A stretch of 64,000 nucleotides of DNA, taken from contig JAVTVY010006765.1 in the NCBI GenBank assembly GCA_036873755.1, positions 310,001 through 374,000 of the forward strand, written 5' to 3'. Positions within the stretch are counted from its first letter, which is position 1; the number at the start of each line of letters is the position of its first letter. Made by a program: the position numbers and the translations under genes. The notes beneath the pieces are model-generated. The model was given only the letters and a program-made list of their open reading frames with translations. It ran no database searches and was not told the DNA's origin. This stretch comes from Hanleya hanleyi (Eukaryota; Mollusca; Polyplacophora; Lepidopleurida; Hanleyidae). Below, piece after piece: positions 37,202 to 46,791 of this stretch.

Positions 37202-37377
37202 TCTGCCATCTTCTTCCCGGGTAATTATCTCGCTATGTTCTTCTTCTGTACCCCTATTCCTTGGATCTCTAGGTTGATGGGTAAATAAGGCTCATCGTCT
37301 TAAACTCATGATGTGTAGTTGTTAATAAATGTGTGAACATACGTTATTTATATTCGGCTGTGTGTGTGTATGTGTGT

Positions 37378-37665
37378 TTCAAGATGGTGGCTTGTTTTTT
37401 GTATGTTAGGGGTAGTCGGTTTTCAAGATGGTGGTCAAGGTCAATTTCACTTTCCCGATCCCCAGCATTCTACTTTCCCGATCCCCAGCCCTCATTTGCA
37501 TATGTTCTTTTCAAGATCCCCAGCATGTCACTTTCCCGATGCCCAGCCCTCATTTGCATATGTGTTTCAAGATCCCCAGCCTGTCACTTTCCCGATGCCC
37601 AGCCCTCATTTGCATATGTGTTTCAAGATCCCCAGCCTGTCACTTTCCCGATCCCCAGCCGCCCT
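37378..37665. repeat. second left array: ~56-bp tandem repeats with octamer motif
   Basis: It opens with a diverged copy of the CAAGATGGTGGC unit. Three to four units follow, containing CCCCAGC, TCACTTTCCCGATGCCCAGC and CTCATTTGCATATG. Open frames run through all three forward frames, which is expected of a repeat and is not evidence of coding. Confidence 0.8.
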
Positions 37666-37789
37666 CATTTACCACGCTTATCAAAATAAATTTTCCTACC
37701 CCTTATACCGGGGTTTTTAAAACAATTTTTAAAGTCCCTTATCCCTGGGACTATGTAATATTAAATCCTGTGTATATATATATTATAAG

Positions 37790-37915
37790 TTATACCAGTG
37801 TCTTGCGTTGATATTTCGTCGAGAAGATAAATATTTTCAAGAGCCCGGGCGAGTGAAAATATTTATCTTCGAGACGAAATATCAGCCTGTATATCAACGC
37901 AAGACACTGGTATAA
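37790..37915. repeat. 126-bp near-perfect palindrome
   Basis: Outer arms TTATACCAGTGTCTTGCG and CGCAAGACACTGGTATAA pair exactly, and inner arms around ATAAATATTTTCA and TGAAAATATTTAT also pair. The centre is AGAGCCCGGGCGAG. It could be a foldback MITE or a recombination product of inverted ends. Confidence 0.85.
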
Positions 37916-37919
37916 CGAA

Positions 37920-39070
37920 TTTATCACATTGAAGAGCTATTTTTCTGGTTGGTTTAACATATATCACCAACTCAAAAGAAAAACAGGCATAACTCAACGT
38001 TGAACAACGACAACGTAAGACATCGTGAGTCGGACAGGCAGCTTCGATCTCTTTTCGATCTGTTCCGCGATGAACAATAAACTGGATGAAATACTTAGCT
38101 GACATTCTGACGTTCCTGTTTATGTGGCATATAAAGCTTTGGATGATAATTTATTTCTTATCTTCATCCGCAAATACACAATTTGCCTCGCACAACTTGT
38201 TCCAGTAGCGGAACTCGCCCATACAAACTCGCGCAGACAAATTCGCCTGAAACAGGCTTTGCCTGCAGGTGTTGCACGCGAGTCCTTGACTGCGTTGGTA
38301 TATGGGCACGCGCGTTCTTCACAGCATTGGTATACGAGAATTCTGAATTGGTATACCAACGGTGGATAACGAATACGGTCTAATGCACTATGGTAATTAA
38401 CCAATCAAAACCCTACAATTTACTCTGAAATGTGATAAATAAAGATATTCGTTCTCACAAGAACGGTTGATAGTGGACAGGCATTGTTTTTTTTATGTAG
38501 TTTGCTAATAAAAATTAAAAGGAAATGTAGGCCATCTGTGCTTTCATGTGCTAAGTTAAAATGTATAGCATTGTAATGTAACTGAGTAAACCCATCAGAT
38601 GTGTGTACTTTATATTCTGGCTTGACAAACGATGTTATGGTCAGCCCATTCTACTCTAGGACTCTAATTAATATGTAAATTTGTTAAATGCCGCTTGCCG
38701 GTGTTTGCTTCGCAGGCGTCATCAAAACCTTTTTTTTTGTGATTTTTTCCTTTGTATATCAGATTTCCTGCAAATCATTTATTGTGTCAATTGCTAAGGT
38801 GTGTATTTAACACCACGCCGCTCTGACTATTCACTTGCATACAACTACCTAAACAAAGTACAAACAATTAACCTATGTTTTTGTTTTCTAACCGGGAGCC
38901 CTCCGTTCAAATGCCACGGAGGTTTCGAGTTATTGTAATGTTCTTATTGTATCTGTATATAGGTGTTTTTTTCTTCTGCGTCTTTTGTTTTGTATATATG
39001 TCTATCTTTGAGAAATGGGTGTATTTTATTACCTTATCTTGCATTTTGAAACTGGATTTATTCATTAATT
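37920..39070. other. gene-free gap where a polymerase gene might be expected
   Basis: No coding region is supported. In particular I see no family-B polymerase motif (no YGDTDS-like box) on either strand. Confidence 0.5.
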
Positions 39071-39088
39071 TAAACCTAAAAATCCCCA

Positions 39089-39844
39089 ATGGATGACTGT
39101 GAATGTAATGAAGATTTTCCATTCCCTGGCCCAACATGGCTCCCACCGTTCTCCAATGAAAACATTCTCCCGGTAGAATTTGAATTAAACTCCGTCACTC
39201 ATTCCGAAATAGACCTTTCATTTCTAAGCAACAAATGTTTCAATCCAATCGAATTAAATGATTTAGATCATTGTAAAACGCATACAGATGACAATGAATA
39301 TGAAATTTCTCACTGGCAGAATATTAACTCCCATCAGTCCAACTATTTTACGGAAACATCTTTTGCAGAAGAGCCAGAAGTAAACAACGCAAATAACAGT
39401 GGGTCTTTATCGTGTTTACACCTAAATGCTAGGAGTCTAAGAAAACATTTTTCTGAAATTACTGGATTCATTCAGAATCTGAATCACCAATTTTCTATCC
39501 TGGGATTTTCTGAAAGCTGGCTGGATCCTGTGTTTGAACGTCTATTCGATATACCTGGATATAAACCTTTCCCTTCCTCACGAACTAAAAGAAAGGGTGG
39601 CGGTCTCATTCTATATGTTAAGGATACCATTCAATCTTGCAAAGTTCGCGACGACCTGTCATCCTGTGATGACAATGGCGAATTTGAATCACTGTTTCTC
39701 GAAATTGATTTTGATAATACCAAATACATTATTGGTATATTTTATCGACCGCCTGGCAAGAGCTTGAACATTTTCAACCACCATTTAGCTGACATCATGA
39801 AAACATCTGACATTGAAAAGCAGTATACACACGTACCTCAATGA
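39089..39844 (+). pseudogene. LINE endonuclease (EEP) fragment, 3'-truncated
   Basis: The open frame from ATG 39089 has an acidic leader, then the apurinic-type endonuclease domain of non-LTR retrotransposons: CLHLNARSLRKHFSEI, ILGFSESWLDP, GGGLILYVKDT, and YIIGIFYRPPG. It stops just where the GDFN motif would follow, and no RT is present downstream, so the element is cut at about 39820. LINE copies are usually cut at the 5' end. A 3' cut implies a deletion or an insertion at this point, which is next to the Polinton core. Confidence 0.85.
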
Positions 39845-40110
39845 AATGCCCGCTCCAAACCTAGACCAAAGACACGTACTTGGTCTGTAGGCTGATTTCA
39901 TTGGCTCTCTATTTTTTACTATAGTGCTCTTGCCTTCTAAACTTGATGGGTTACATTTTGACCCCATCCTACACCAATGATTTCAGTTTGACTGAATCTC
40001 CACATTGGGCATTGATGCATTAGGAATAAAACACACAAGACAGGGTTTTTTGGTGAGATCTCTTTTTTTTTTTTATTCAGTGAACAACAACAACGTGAGA
40101 ACAACCACGT
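39845..40110. other. spacer between LINE break and protease gene end
   Basis: No gene. A T-run followed by TTTATTCAG near 40062-40080 gives AATAAA on the minus strand, a possible polyadenylation signal for the minus-strand gene array that ends at 40227. Confidence 0.45.
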
Positions 40111-40117
40111 GAAAACT

Positions 40118-40250
40118 CAAGCCCAGAACAAGGGGCTTGTCATTAACTGAAGCCCAGAACAAGGGGCTTGTACATTGAAGCCCAGAACAAGGGGCTTGTC
40201 ATTAACTGTATGTACATTGAAATAATTCAAGCCCAGAACGGGGCTTGTAC
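40118..40250. repeat. four hairpin-forming repeats downstream of the protease gene
   Basis: AAGCCCAGAACAAGGGGCTT occurs three times and a shorter variant once, spaced by CATTAACTG/ACATTGA. Each folds as AAGCCC against GGGCTT. They lie just 3' of the last gene of the minus-strand array. Confidence 0.8.
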
Positions 40251-40686
40251 ATTGAAATGATGGGCGGCCCAGTCATAGACGAGCACATCGCGGTCCTCGG
40301 CCTGGGGGTACTCGTCAAACATCTGTACGATAGTAGATAAGGGTCTGCCCCGGCATCGATGGTACAGGTAAAACAAGCAATATTGTCCGCACACGCCACT
40401 GGTCAGGCTTTGCAACGTTTGACTGTTCCAACACCACGTCTCTGAAGTCTGTTAAATCGGGATGGAGGGGTGGCAGACCGTACGGGTCAAAGTATTCCCC
40501 CTGCTCTTCTGTCAAGTACACGGCCACCCAGTGTTCACCGGGTCGATCCATCGGGTCCGTGTTGAGAACGTAAGCAGCCGGATACATACGGTCTAATGGA
40601 AACACATCTCGGGCGAACACCCCTTGAAAGACCCTACGTGTCTCTGGGTCATTCTCCAGCACGGTGGTTATCTGGTCTGTATCCAT
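40227..40686 (-). pseudogene. adenain-like cysteine protease (Polinton PRO), frameshifted
   Basis: The start is ATG 40686, one base after the major capsid stop (TAA-c-ATG). The first frame carries GEHWVAVYL with the catalytic His and EYFDPYG with the acidic residue. The second frame carries the QSLTSGVCGQYC motif with the oxyanion Gln and catalytic Cys, matching the adenain/ULP pattern. The frames are joined by a one-base gain (or two-base loss) near 40415-40425, so this copy cannot make the full ~153-residue protein as written. In the family it matures capsid and core proteins, often after a Gly-Gly. Both catalytic parts are otherwise well kept. Confidence 0.85.
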
Positions 40687-40687
40687 G

Positions 40688-41997
40688 TTAGGTGGAGAAG
40701 TCACACAGGACGTTGCGCGCCTTGTCCACTTGAATGATGTTGTCAAACTCGGCGTAGCAGATCACATTGACGGTGGTCGCCAGGGCTCGTGCAAAGTGGA
40801 TTTCCAACCGTAAGTTGCCTTGCTTGGCCAGGGCCAGCTGATGGTCGTTCTCTAAGGTGGGGGTCAGATCGAAACAGAACAACGTGTATCCGTTCGCGTA
40901 GTCCTCCCGACTGATCATATTCCCTTCGTCCTGGTTGATTTGACCGGTGGCTGTAAACAGGCTCTGATAGGCTCGAATGAAATTCCTCCGCCCAAAGTTC
41001 GGGGTTAAGGCCGTGGCTGGCACCTGTTGTCCATCCACATGCAGGGCCACAAAATTGATGCCGAAATGTTTAAAGTCAAACGGATTCTCTGGGTAGGCTC
41101 CGCTGAAACTGGTATTTTCCACACAGGCCAGGATCAATCGCTTGGGTAGTTCCCCCAGGAACAGGTTTTCTTTGTTGGCGCCCATATTTCCAGCAGGTAC
41201 AGAGAACACTTTGGTTTGCACACGTCGGATAGGGTACTGGGCTGGTTTTGTTTCCAAGGCTTTCATGTGTCCCAGTTGAACGGCTGGATTCGGTTTCACT
41301 TTTCGGACATACAGGACTGCGTCTTGGATGACAATCTTATAGTCCGCTGCATGCCCCTCTACGTTAGTGGCCATCAAGGCGAAGGTCGGAGCCGCCCGTA
41401 TCAGTCGGATTTTGATGGGGATCTTGTTCAAGAGGTACCGGTCTTGCATGAACATGTCTGCATGCAGTCGACCTATCATATCCACCGAGGCACTGTTCGC
41501 AGTGAAAGCCTTCCGTTTGTCATATCCCCCATTGTCCACCGTGTCCATGTGCTCGGCCGTGTCCCTGTAGAATAAAGCGGTTGTCAGCTGAGATTTTTTA
41601 GCCTCTCAGCCATACGACAACAGTGTCTCGATGTAGGCTCGATAGGGGTACGTGTTGGTGGAGTCACTGATGAGTTTGTCGCTGAGAAAAATATCCACCT
41701 GCTGAAACATCGAGTGCAGCCAGAGATTCGTCGGGCCCACCGTTGCTTGGTCAGCGAGTCTGGTGCCAGCTCCATTGACCACCTTGGCTTTCACATACAA
41801 GTAGGTATGGGCTAATCCACATAGGCCGTATCCGCATTACTGATGGTGAACTCGATGGGCCCGGTTTCGTTGATGCTGGAGAGCGGGAGATGCTCCACCC
41901 ATAATCCTTGTTCGGCACTGGTTTGTGTGGGCGGTACGGTCCACAAATCAAATTCACTGTTGGTGGAGGGGCAGGACTCGGCGTGGATTAAGGCCAT
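40688..41997 (-). pseudogene. major capsid protein (F54H12.2-like, Polinton MCP), broken
   Basis: The start is ATG 41997, three bases after the core-protein stop. It begins MALIHAESCPS and continues with LWTVPPTQTS, GPIEFTISNAD, then NLWLHSMFQQVDIFLSD, TYPYRAYIETLLSYG and LFYRDTAEHMDTVDNGGYDK. These words identify the F54H12.2-like family, taken as the double jelly-roll capsid protein of Polintons. About 436 codons. Breaks are a one-base loss near 41814-41820 and an in-frame TGA at 41606-41608; the two long open parts on either side of the TGA share a frame. It would form the icosahedral shell. Confidence 0.85.
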
Positions 41998-42000
41998 GTT

Positions 42001-42407
42001 TTAAGAAAAGATATCCCGGGTCTTCTTGGATGTGCGTCGTCGCTGGGTCGGTCGTCGACTGGTGCGTGGTCTCGGTGGGGCAGCTCTTTTATTTCCAACG
42101 GTGCGTTGTGCTTTGGCCACCAAGACGCCTCCCGCTTCTTTGGCACGTCGTTTCAAGGCTTGTCGGGGTGCCGTACCCCCCAAGACATCACCGGCCACTT
42201 GCAGTCCACTGCGTACCGCTTGTTTGCCGATTGCTTTCACCCCACGCGTCACCAAGGGCAGGAACGTTTTCACAATGCTGCCGAGTATGTTCCCAGTCCA
42301 TGTCCTCGTTGCATGCGTGCACCGCTAAAGACCGGAAAGCCACCCCCGGCCTGTTGGGCATAATAGTCGGCATAGCTGCGTGCATCGCACTCGTAAGGTA
42401 CTTTCAT
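42001..42407 (-). pseudogene. basic core-like protein, one-base frameshift
   Basis: ATG 42407-42405 overlaps the preceding stop as TAATG. The N-terminus includes an AQQAGGGFPVF segment, a plausible adenain-type Gly-Gly cleavage site. The C-terminal 90 residues are strongly basic (GVKAIGKQAVRSG, then RTSRRPTQRRRTSKKTR), as expected of a DNA-condensing core or pVII/pX-like protein. A one-base loss near 42290 separates the two parts. The function is inferred from charge, position and the cleavage-like site. Confidence 0.65.
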
Positions 42408-43195
42408 TATGCAAGGTGGGGAGCACGTGCTTGTCGAAAATGAAGTGTCAGCACCACTTTTCCTCGTTCGAATGCCACCGCTCGTCCCGTGTCATCTCTT
42501 ATATCCACCGTGATCGTGTTGATATCGGTATGTCGTACGGGCAGGTACATGATATGGTTGAAACTGTGGGTGACTTGATCGCCATACGTCTTTTTAATGG
42601 GGACCACCCGTAACAGAGGTGTGTATATATCGCCCACGATGTGGTTGTCCACCACGTCCGAGTAGACGTAGAGTCCGTACATACCCGACTTCATATCCAT
42701 CGGCATCTCGCCATGGTGTTGGGTGGGACCAGCGAACGTCTGTAGATCGAAACCCAGCATTTGTTGTAGTGTAGGACTGAGTTTCACATTCACGGTATCG
42801 GTGAGGGTAAGCTGTGCCTTGTCGTTGTGTACGTTGACATCGAAGAACACGTTTCTCTTGAAGCGCAAGGCTATCAGGCGTGCTGCACTATCCGTCACCC
42901 CCCGTAGCGCCTTATCATGCATCAGTCTTGACAGCCCACCCATGAACTCTTTGGGGGTATCGTATTGGCCTTCGGACGGGGTGAGTCGGGTGTTTTTGCC
43001 TTCGTAGGTCACCTCGTACCACACTTCATTGGCTCGCACGTTGTACCACGAGTAAGGGTATTGGACATCCACGAGGGCACATTCCCAGCGTCAAGGTAAA
43101 TGTAACGGTTGCGGTAACTGGGTGACGTACTTGGCCACGGTGTTGTCAGGAAACACATCCAGCGAACTGTTACTGGGTAGGGTCAGGTAAAACAT
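42407..43195 (-). pseudogene. minor capsid (penton-like, single jelly-roll) protein, one in-frame stop
   Basis: It starts at ATG 43195 with MFYLTLPSNSSLDVFPDN, continues with PYSWYNVRANEVWYEV and ends with FERGKVVLTLHFRQ. These are conserved words in Polinton minor capsid/penton proteins as I recognise them. About 262 codons. An in-frame TGA at 43091-43093 interrupts it at residue 35; both sides are in one frame. It would cap the capsid vertices. A TATTAAAA sequence lies 39 nt before the ATG. Confidence 0.75.
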
Positions 43196-43228
43196 GGCGA
43201 CTGAGCTGTCCTGCTGCTGCTGTTGGTT

Positions 43229-44097
43229 TTAATAGGTCTTCCGCGCCTTGGGCGGTTGTGTGCGGCGTCGTGTTCGTCGCGGTGACTTGCTACGTGTCAC
43301 GGCTCTGGAGATGTGGGGTGTCTTGATCAAGGGTGTTTTTTTATAGGCGCGAAAAGAAAGTGCCCGTTGTGGTGGTGTTTTGGGGGGTGACTCCGGTTCC
43401 CATTCGACTTCCCAAGAAGGTAGTGGGCCACTCGGTGATTGCTGGGTTTGCTGCATAAAGGCCCAGCGGTGGGGTTCCCCACCAATTCCTGTGGTACATG
43501 CATGTCTTTCAAGCCTTGAGCGAAGACCTCCCATCCTCGAGGATCGGTGTGCGATCTGCGTTGACGCATCAGATCATTCACTAAATCCGTCATGTGGGTG
43601 CCGGGGACCACCTGATTCTGTACCAGGAGTTCGCCTTTATCATTCCAAGTCATGTTAGGATTCTGTTTCATCCGTTGTAATACCAGGCCAGCTTGTTTCT
43701 TGAACGAGGCAGGTGCACTCTTCAGCACTTCGTCTTCCACCCACTGTGGGGCTGTGGGGGCTACCTCACCCGGCTGTTGGAGCGGTGCTGAGGTCAGCGG
43801 TCTGTCACGTGGTGGTGGTGGTGGTGGTGGTAGTGGTGGTGGTGCTGTTGCTGGGGTAGACAGGGTTTTGTATTGGTCCATGAACGTCATGTACCGTTGA
43901 AGCGTCTCATTGTACCGTTGTACTTTCTCACTGTCGCTTAACCCCGGTCTCCGTAAGATCTGTTGCATCTCTCCATCGAGGCTGTTTATGGTCTTCACCG
44001 TAGGTGGGACAGGGTAGGGTGATTGGAGGTTTTGCAGGAACCGTGGTTCGACGAGGACCATTTTTTCGTGTGGTTCATTGTCGGCCGAAGAGTCCAC
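43229..44097 (-). pseudogene. conserved proline-rich virion-associated protein, frameshifted
   Basis: It starts at ATG 44097, overlapping the end of the upstream gene by 23 nt. Order: KMVLVEPRFLQNL; LSDSEKVQRYNETLQRYMTF; a poly-proline tract; then NPNMTWNDKGELLVQNQVVP and LVNDLMRQRR; then a basic Arg/Lys/Thr tail. I recognise this arrangement as recurring beside F54H12.2-like capsid genes, but its role is not known to me. A one-base loss in a G run near 43475 shifts the last third. About 289 codons in all. A scaffold or capsid-linked role is only a guess. Confidence 0.6.
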
Positions 44098-44416
44098 CCA
44101 ATACTGGACCCAACACGGAAGCGGCCAACGGTGCTAAGATGGCCCCGAAAAAGCCGCCTTTCTGTAACACCTTTTTCTTTTGTGTTTGAGGGACCCGCTT
44201 GTGGACTAGGGTTCGGAGACCTGTCTTATGCTTGGCCAACTTGGTCTTCTGAGCCGGAGTCAGTGGTACGTTGCCTTTTAACAGGTTGTACCCGATCTCG
44301 CACAGACAGCGTACAAGGTCAGGGTCCGCACCGCGTACAATGGTTCGGACTAACTCAGGTGGGGCCGTCTTCAATACACGGAGCGTGGGAGCGTGCTTCC
44401 GTACTCGCGCAGACAT
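44075..44416 (-). CDS. small basic protein with hydrophobic Gly-rich end (pVI-like candidate)
   Basis: The open frame is intact. ATG 44416 is preferred over 44425 because an ATAAAAA box lies about 43 nt upstream. Residues 1-90 are basic and helical (TLRVLKTAPPELVRTIV, LLKGNVPLTPAQKTKLAKHK). The end is LQKGGFFGAILAPLAASVLG, a Gly-Gly followed by a hydrophobic segment. The layout suits a minor virion protein that is cleaved after Gly-Gly and touches membranes, like adenovirus pVI, but homology cannot be shown here. It overlaps the next gene by 23 nt. Confidence 0.6.
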   Translation of the reverse strand: MSARVRKHAPTLRVLKTAPPELVRTIVRGADPDLVRCLCEIGYNLLKGNVPLTPAQKTKLAKHKTGLRTLVHKRVPQTQKKKVLQKGGFFGAILAPLAASVLGPVLGGLFGRQ

Positions 44417-44451
44417 CCTGTACAACTAATGCTAGAATCCACAACTCTGCC

Positions 44452-44459
44452 CTTTTTAT
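44452..44459 (-). promoter_or_regulatory. TATA-like box before small basic protein gene
   Basis: GATAAAAAGG on the minus strand lies 43 nt before ATG 44416. Confidence 0.4.
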
Positions 44460-44567
44460 CCACCTCACAGACAAAGTCAACCCTGCTGTGGTATTCATTC
44501 TTTTTATTATTCCCCATTATCAAACACACAAACCCCAGCTGGGGGCGCCACTGTGGGTGTGTTTACA

Positions 44568-45175
44568 TTATTTTTGCATGTACACGTGGTGGGTCTCTCC
44601 GGGAAAGATGCCGGTCCGTAGTCGAAGGTGGTCGGGGGTGGCTTGCTTGAGGTCGAAGAGCATATACCCGTGCTGAGGGGTTGTGGCATCTTTAAAGGCT
44701 TCCAACGCAAACGGTGTGCAGCCGGGATACATCTGTCTGGCCAGGTGCAGCAGTTGAGTGGTATCTCTCGGGTTTTTGAAGACCACCAGGTAGTGGGCAT
44801 TTAAGCTGATATTCCGATGTTCTTTGTTTTACTGAACAGATTCTGCACAATGTAGATGATGCTGAGCCGTCGATGATGGCTGCCTTTGGTAAAGAGTTGG
44901 GTGACCCGTGCATCCGTCTCCGCCATGAGATCATCCACAACCACCAAGGTGTCGGGTTCCAAATCGGCCAGGGTGGGTAGGCCTTCCACGAACGTGATGT
45001 GGGGCATTGCTGCATACGCTTCCTGCCATTCTCCGTAACACCACACGACTCGGGCAATGGGTGGAGTGATCATGCTGTCGGCGTGTTGAAGGAGCGTCCT
45101 GACGAAGTGCGTTTTGCCGGAGCCCGTCGGTCCTGCGATGACGCAGGTGAAGGGATGTTGCCACCGAGGGTCCAT
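44568..45175 (-). pseudogene. FtsK/HerA (A32-like) genome-packaging ATPase, frameshifted
   Basis: It starts at ATG 45175. Walker A is IAGPTGSGKTHFVRTLL at residues 13-29, Walker B is TLVVVDDLMAE near 75-85, and IIYIVQNLF near 107-115 is the sensor strand. After residue 124 a one-base loss near 44810-44816 moves the rest to another frame, where HYLVVFKNPRD and LARQMYPG are readable. These are typical of Polinton packaging ATPases. The total is about 202 codons, close to the family's usual short length. It would pump DNA into the capsid. The start lies within the C-terminal part of the membrane-protein frame. Confidence 0.87.
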
Positions 45176-45639
45176 GGTTTGAGGTCTATCCGTTGTCGTG
45201 GTAACCCGCTCTTGTAAATTTCGTACGAGTGAACTGGAGTGGTGGTGGATACAACGTCGGTCGTCGTTGTCTGTTCACGTTCAGAGATGGTGCTGGGGGT
45301 GGGTACAACGTGGGTGGTCGGTTCACTGTGAGTGATGAAATCCGGTGGGTCTTGAGACGTAGTAGGTGTACTTGGTGTAAGTGTAGAGCTCGACGTGGCT
45401 TGTACGCGGGGTGTGGTGGTGGTGGTGACTGGGCTCGATACGACTGGTGCTCTCTGTAGACCCGTTTCACTGATGGCTGGTGTTCTCAGTTGGTTAAGTA
45501 ACGTACTGACATAGGCTGCGTCGTAAAACACACCTCCGTACAACACACTCAGCAGGGTTAGCAATAGCACCCCAAAGCCCACTTGCGCTTTGCGCGTTTT
45601 GCGAGACGCTGTCTTCGGAGGCAGCTGCTGTTGGTCCAT
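45070..45639 (-). CDS. single-pass membrane protein with Ser/Thr-rich stalk
   Basis: ATG 45639 (MDQQQLPPKTASRKTRKAQV) is preferred over an earlier frame start at 45753, because a TATAAAG box lies about 50 nt upstream of it. A basic N-tail precedes one transmembrane helix (VGFGVLLLTLLSVLYGGVF). A long Ser/Thr/Pro-rich stretch follows, then SYEIYKSGLPRQRIDLKPW. The frame runs about 105 nt into the ATPase gene; the true end may be near the ATPase start. The Ser/Thr stalk suggests a glycosylated surface or virion-membrane protein, but no family is recognised. Confidence 0.6.
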   Translation of the reverse strand: MDQQQLPPKTASRKTRKAQVGFGVLLLTLLSVLYGGVFYDAAYVSTLLNQLRTPAISETGLQRAPVVSSPVTTTTTPRVQATSSSTLTPSTPTTSQDPPDFITHSEPTTHVVPTPSTISEREQTTTTDVVSTTTPVHSYEIYKSGLPRQRIDLKPWTLGGNIPSPASSQDRRAPAKRTSSGRSFNTPTA

Positions 45640-45687
45640 AGCACTGGGGTCGGACGTGGAATGAAGGAGGACGGCAGTGGTGTCTGG

Positions 45688-45694
45688 CTTTATA
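45688..45694 (-). promoter_or_regulatory. TATA box before membrane-protein gene
   Basis: TATAAAG on the minus strand lies 55 nt before ATG 45639, within the last codons of the integrase gene. Confidence 0.5.
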
Positions 45695-46763
45695 GTCGTT
45701 TCACCTGGTTGCCCGCGACCCAGGAATTGAAGGAACTGGGCCAGCCTTGCCATTTTACGAAATGAAACAGTTTGCCACGTCGACGTTCCGTTTTCAAAAT
45801 CTGCTCCACCGTGTAGTAGTCTTGCTGTGTTTTTACAACAGGCTGTAATTCCGTGTCGTAAAACGTCCCCAGCAGCGTTTCGCCTTGGAGATCTTCCAGT
45901 TCATAGACTCGCCGCTGTCGGGGTAGGCGCCGTTTAATCAGGAAGTGCTCATCGCTCCAGTTGGGCAAGTAACTTTTCTCGAACTTGCCCTTGACTTTAC
46001 TGATCCGTACAGGGTCCCCGACCTTGTACACCGCCTTCATCGTTCGCTGCGATTGCCTGGGGTACAAGACACGCCGGACTTGACCTTCATTGCGTTGGGT
46101 GACGGTAATGGGGGCTCTCTCTATACTCCGGTGATAGGCTCGATTGTAACCACTCACAAGTTTCGGGAGAACATCGATGTACCGCCTTGTATTCTTATAG
46201 GTGAAATATTTATACATGCGGCCTTTGAATGTCCTGTTGAACCTCTCCACCACGGAAGCCTTGGTCTCGTTGTACGTATGGAAGAAAAACACCTGCTGTT
46301 TCTTGAGAAAGGCTTGGAACGGTCTGTTGAGGAATTCCGTGCCTTCGTCGGTTTGCAAATACAAAGGTTTGCGCCCGGTCTTGAAGATGTCTTTGAACGC
46401 CGCTATGAGATTTGCCCCCGTTTTCGTCCGGATGGGTACCACCCCCGCATACTTGGATAGGATATCGATGCACGTCAAGATATACCGATTCTCATCGTTG
46501 TGTTTGGCAAAGGCGCTCATATCCACCAAATCCGCTTGCCACTGGGCATCTATTCCTCCCGCGATGACCCGGTTCCGTAGAAAATGGCGACGGACAGATC
46601 GATGTAAGGTATAGGTGTCTTGTCTTCTTAACCAATCTCGGACTTGGGCACGTTGTACCCCCTGGGGTTTGGCCGCTCGATATAGAGCCGACAATGCACT
46701 ATAGGCTGCCGGACTGTCGGGACTGTAGTATAAGTTATCCAACACCTTCTCCCAGCGCTTCAT
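45690..46763 (-). CDS. Polinton-type DDE integrase with C-terminal chromodomain
   Basis: This is the largest intact gene of the element, 357 aa from ATG 46763. The N-terminal third is helical. The catalytic core has IDAQWQADLVDM (first Asp), LYLQTDEGTEF (second Asp) and KASVVERFNRTFKGRMYKY (Glu). KVGDPVRISKVKGKF is an SH3-like part. The C-terminus is a chromodomain: YYTVEQILKTERRRGKLFHF, VKWQGWPSSFNSW. Retroviral-type integrases with this layout (F54H12.3-like) are a mark of Polintons, where they insert the element. The chromodomain may guide insertion to modified histones. Length and motifs look complete, so the enzyme could still work. Confidence 0.92.
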   Translation of the reverse strand: MKRWEKVLDNLYYSPDSPAAYSALSALYRAAKPQGVQRAQVRDWLRRQDTYTLHRSVRRHFLRNRVIAGGIDAQWQADLVDMSAFAKHNDENRYILTCIDILSKYAGVVPIRTKTGANLIAAFKDIFKTGRKPLYLQTDEGTEFLNRPFQAFLKKQQVFFFHTYNETKASVVERFNRTFKGRMYKYFTYKNTRRYIDVLPKLVSGYNRAYHRSIERAPITVTQRNEGQVRRVLYPRQSQRTMKAVYKVGDPVRISKVKGKFEKSYLPNWSDEHFLIKRRLPRQRRVYELEDLQGETLLGTFYDTELQPVVKTQQDYYTVEQILKTERRRGKLFHFVKWQGWPSSFNSWVAGNQVKRL

Positions 46764-46791
46764 GGTGACAAAATGATGATGGACCCTGGCT

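Noticed and set aside
37333..37811. Three overlapping 118-127-codon frames
   Set aside because: All lie in ~56-bp tandem repeats, one per forward frame. There is no domain and no reason to prefer any.
41925..42443. 172-codon plus-strand frame
   Set aside because: It lies opposite the capsid and core genes, which have clear family motifs on the minus strand. It is a shadow of GC-rich coding DNA.
44023..44676. 217-codon plus-strand frame
   Set aside because: It is antisense to the pVI-like protein and the ATPase end and has no recognisable domain.
45945..46614. 171- and 137-codon plus-strand frames
   Set aside because: They are antisense to the intact integrase.
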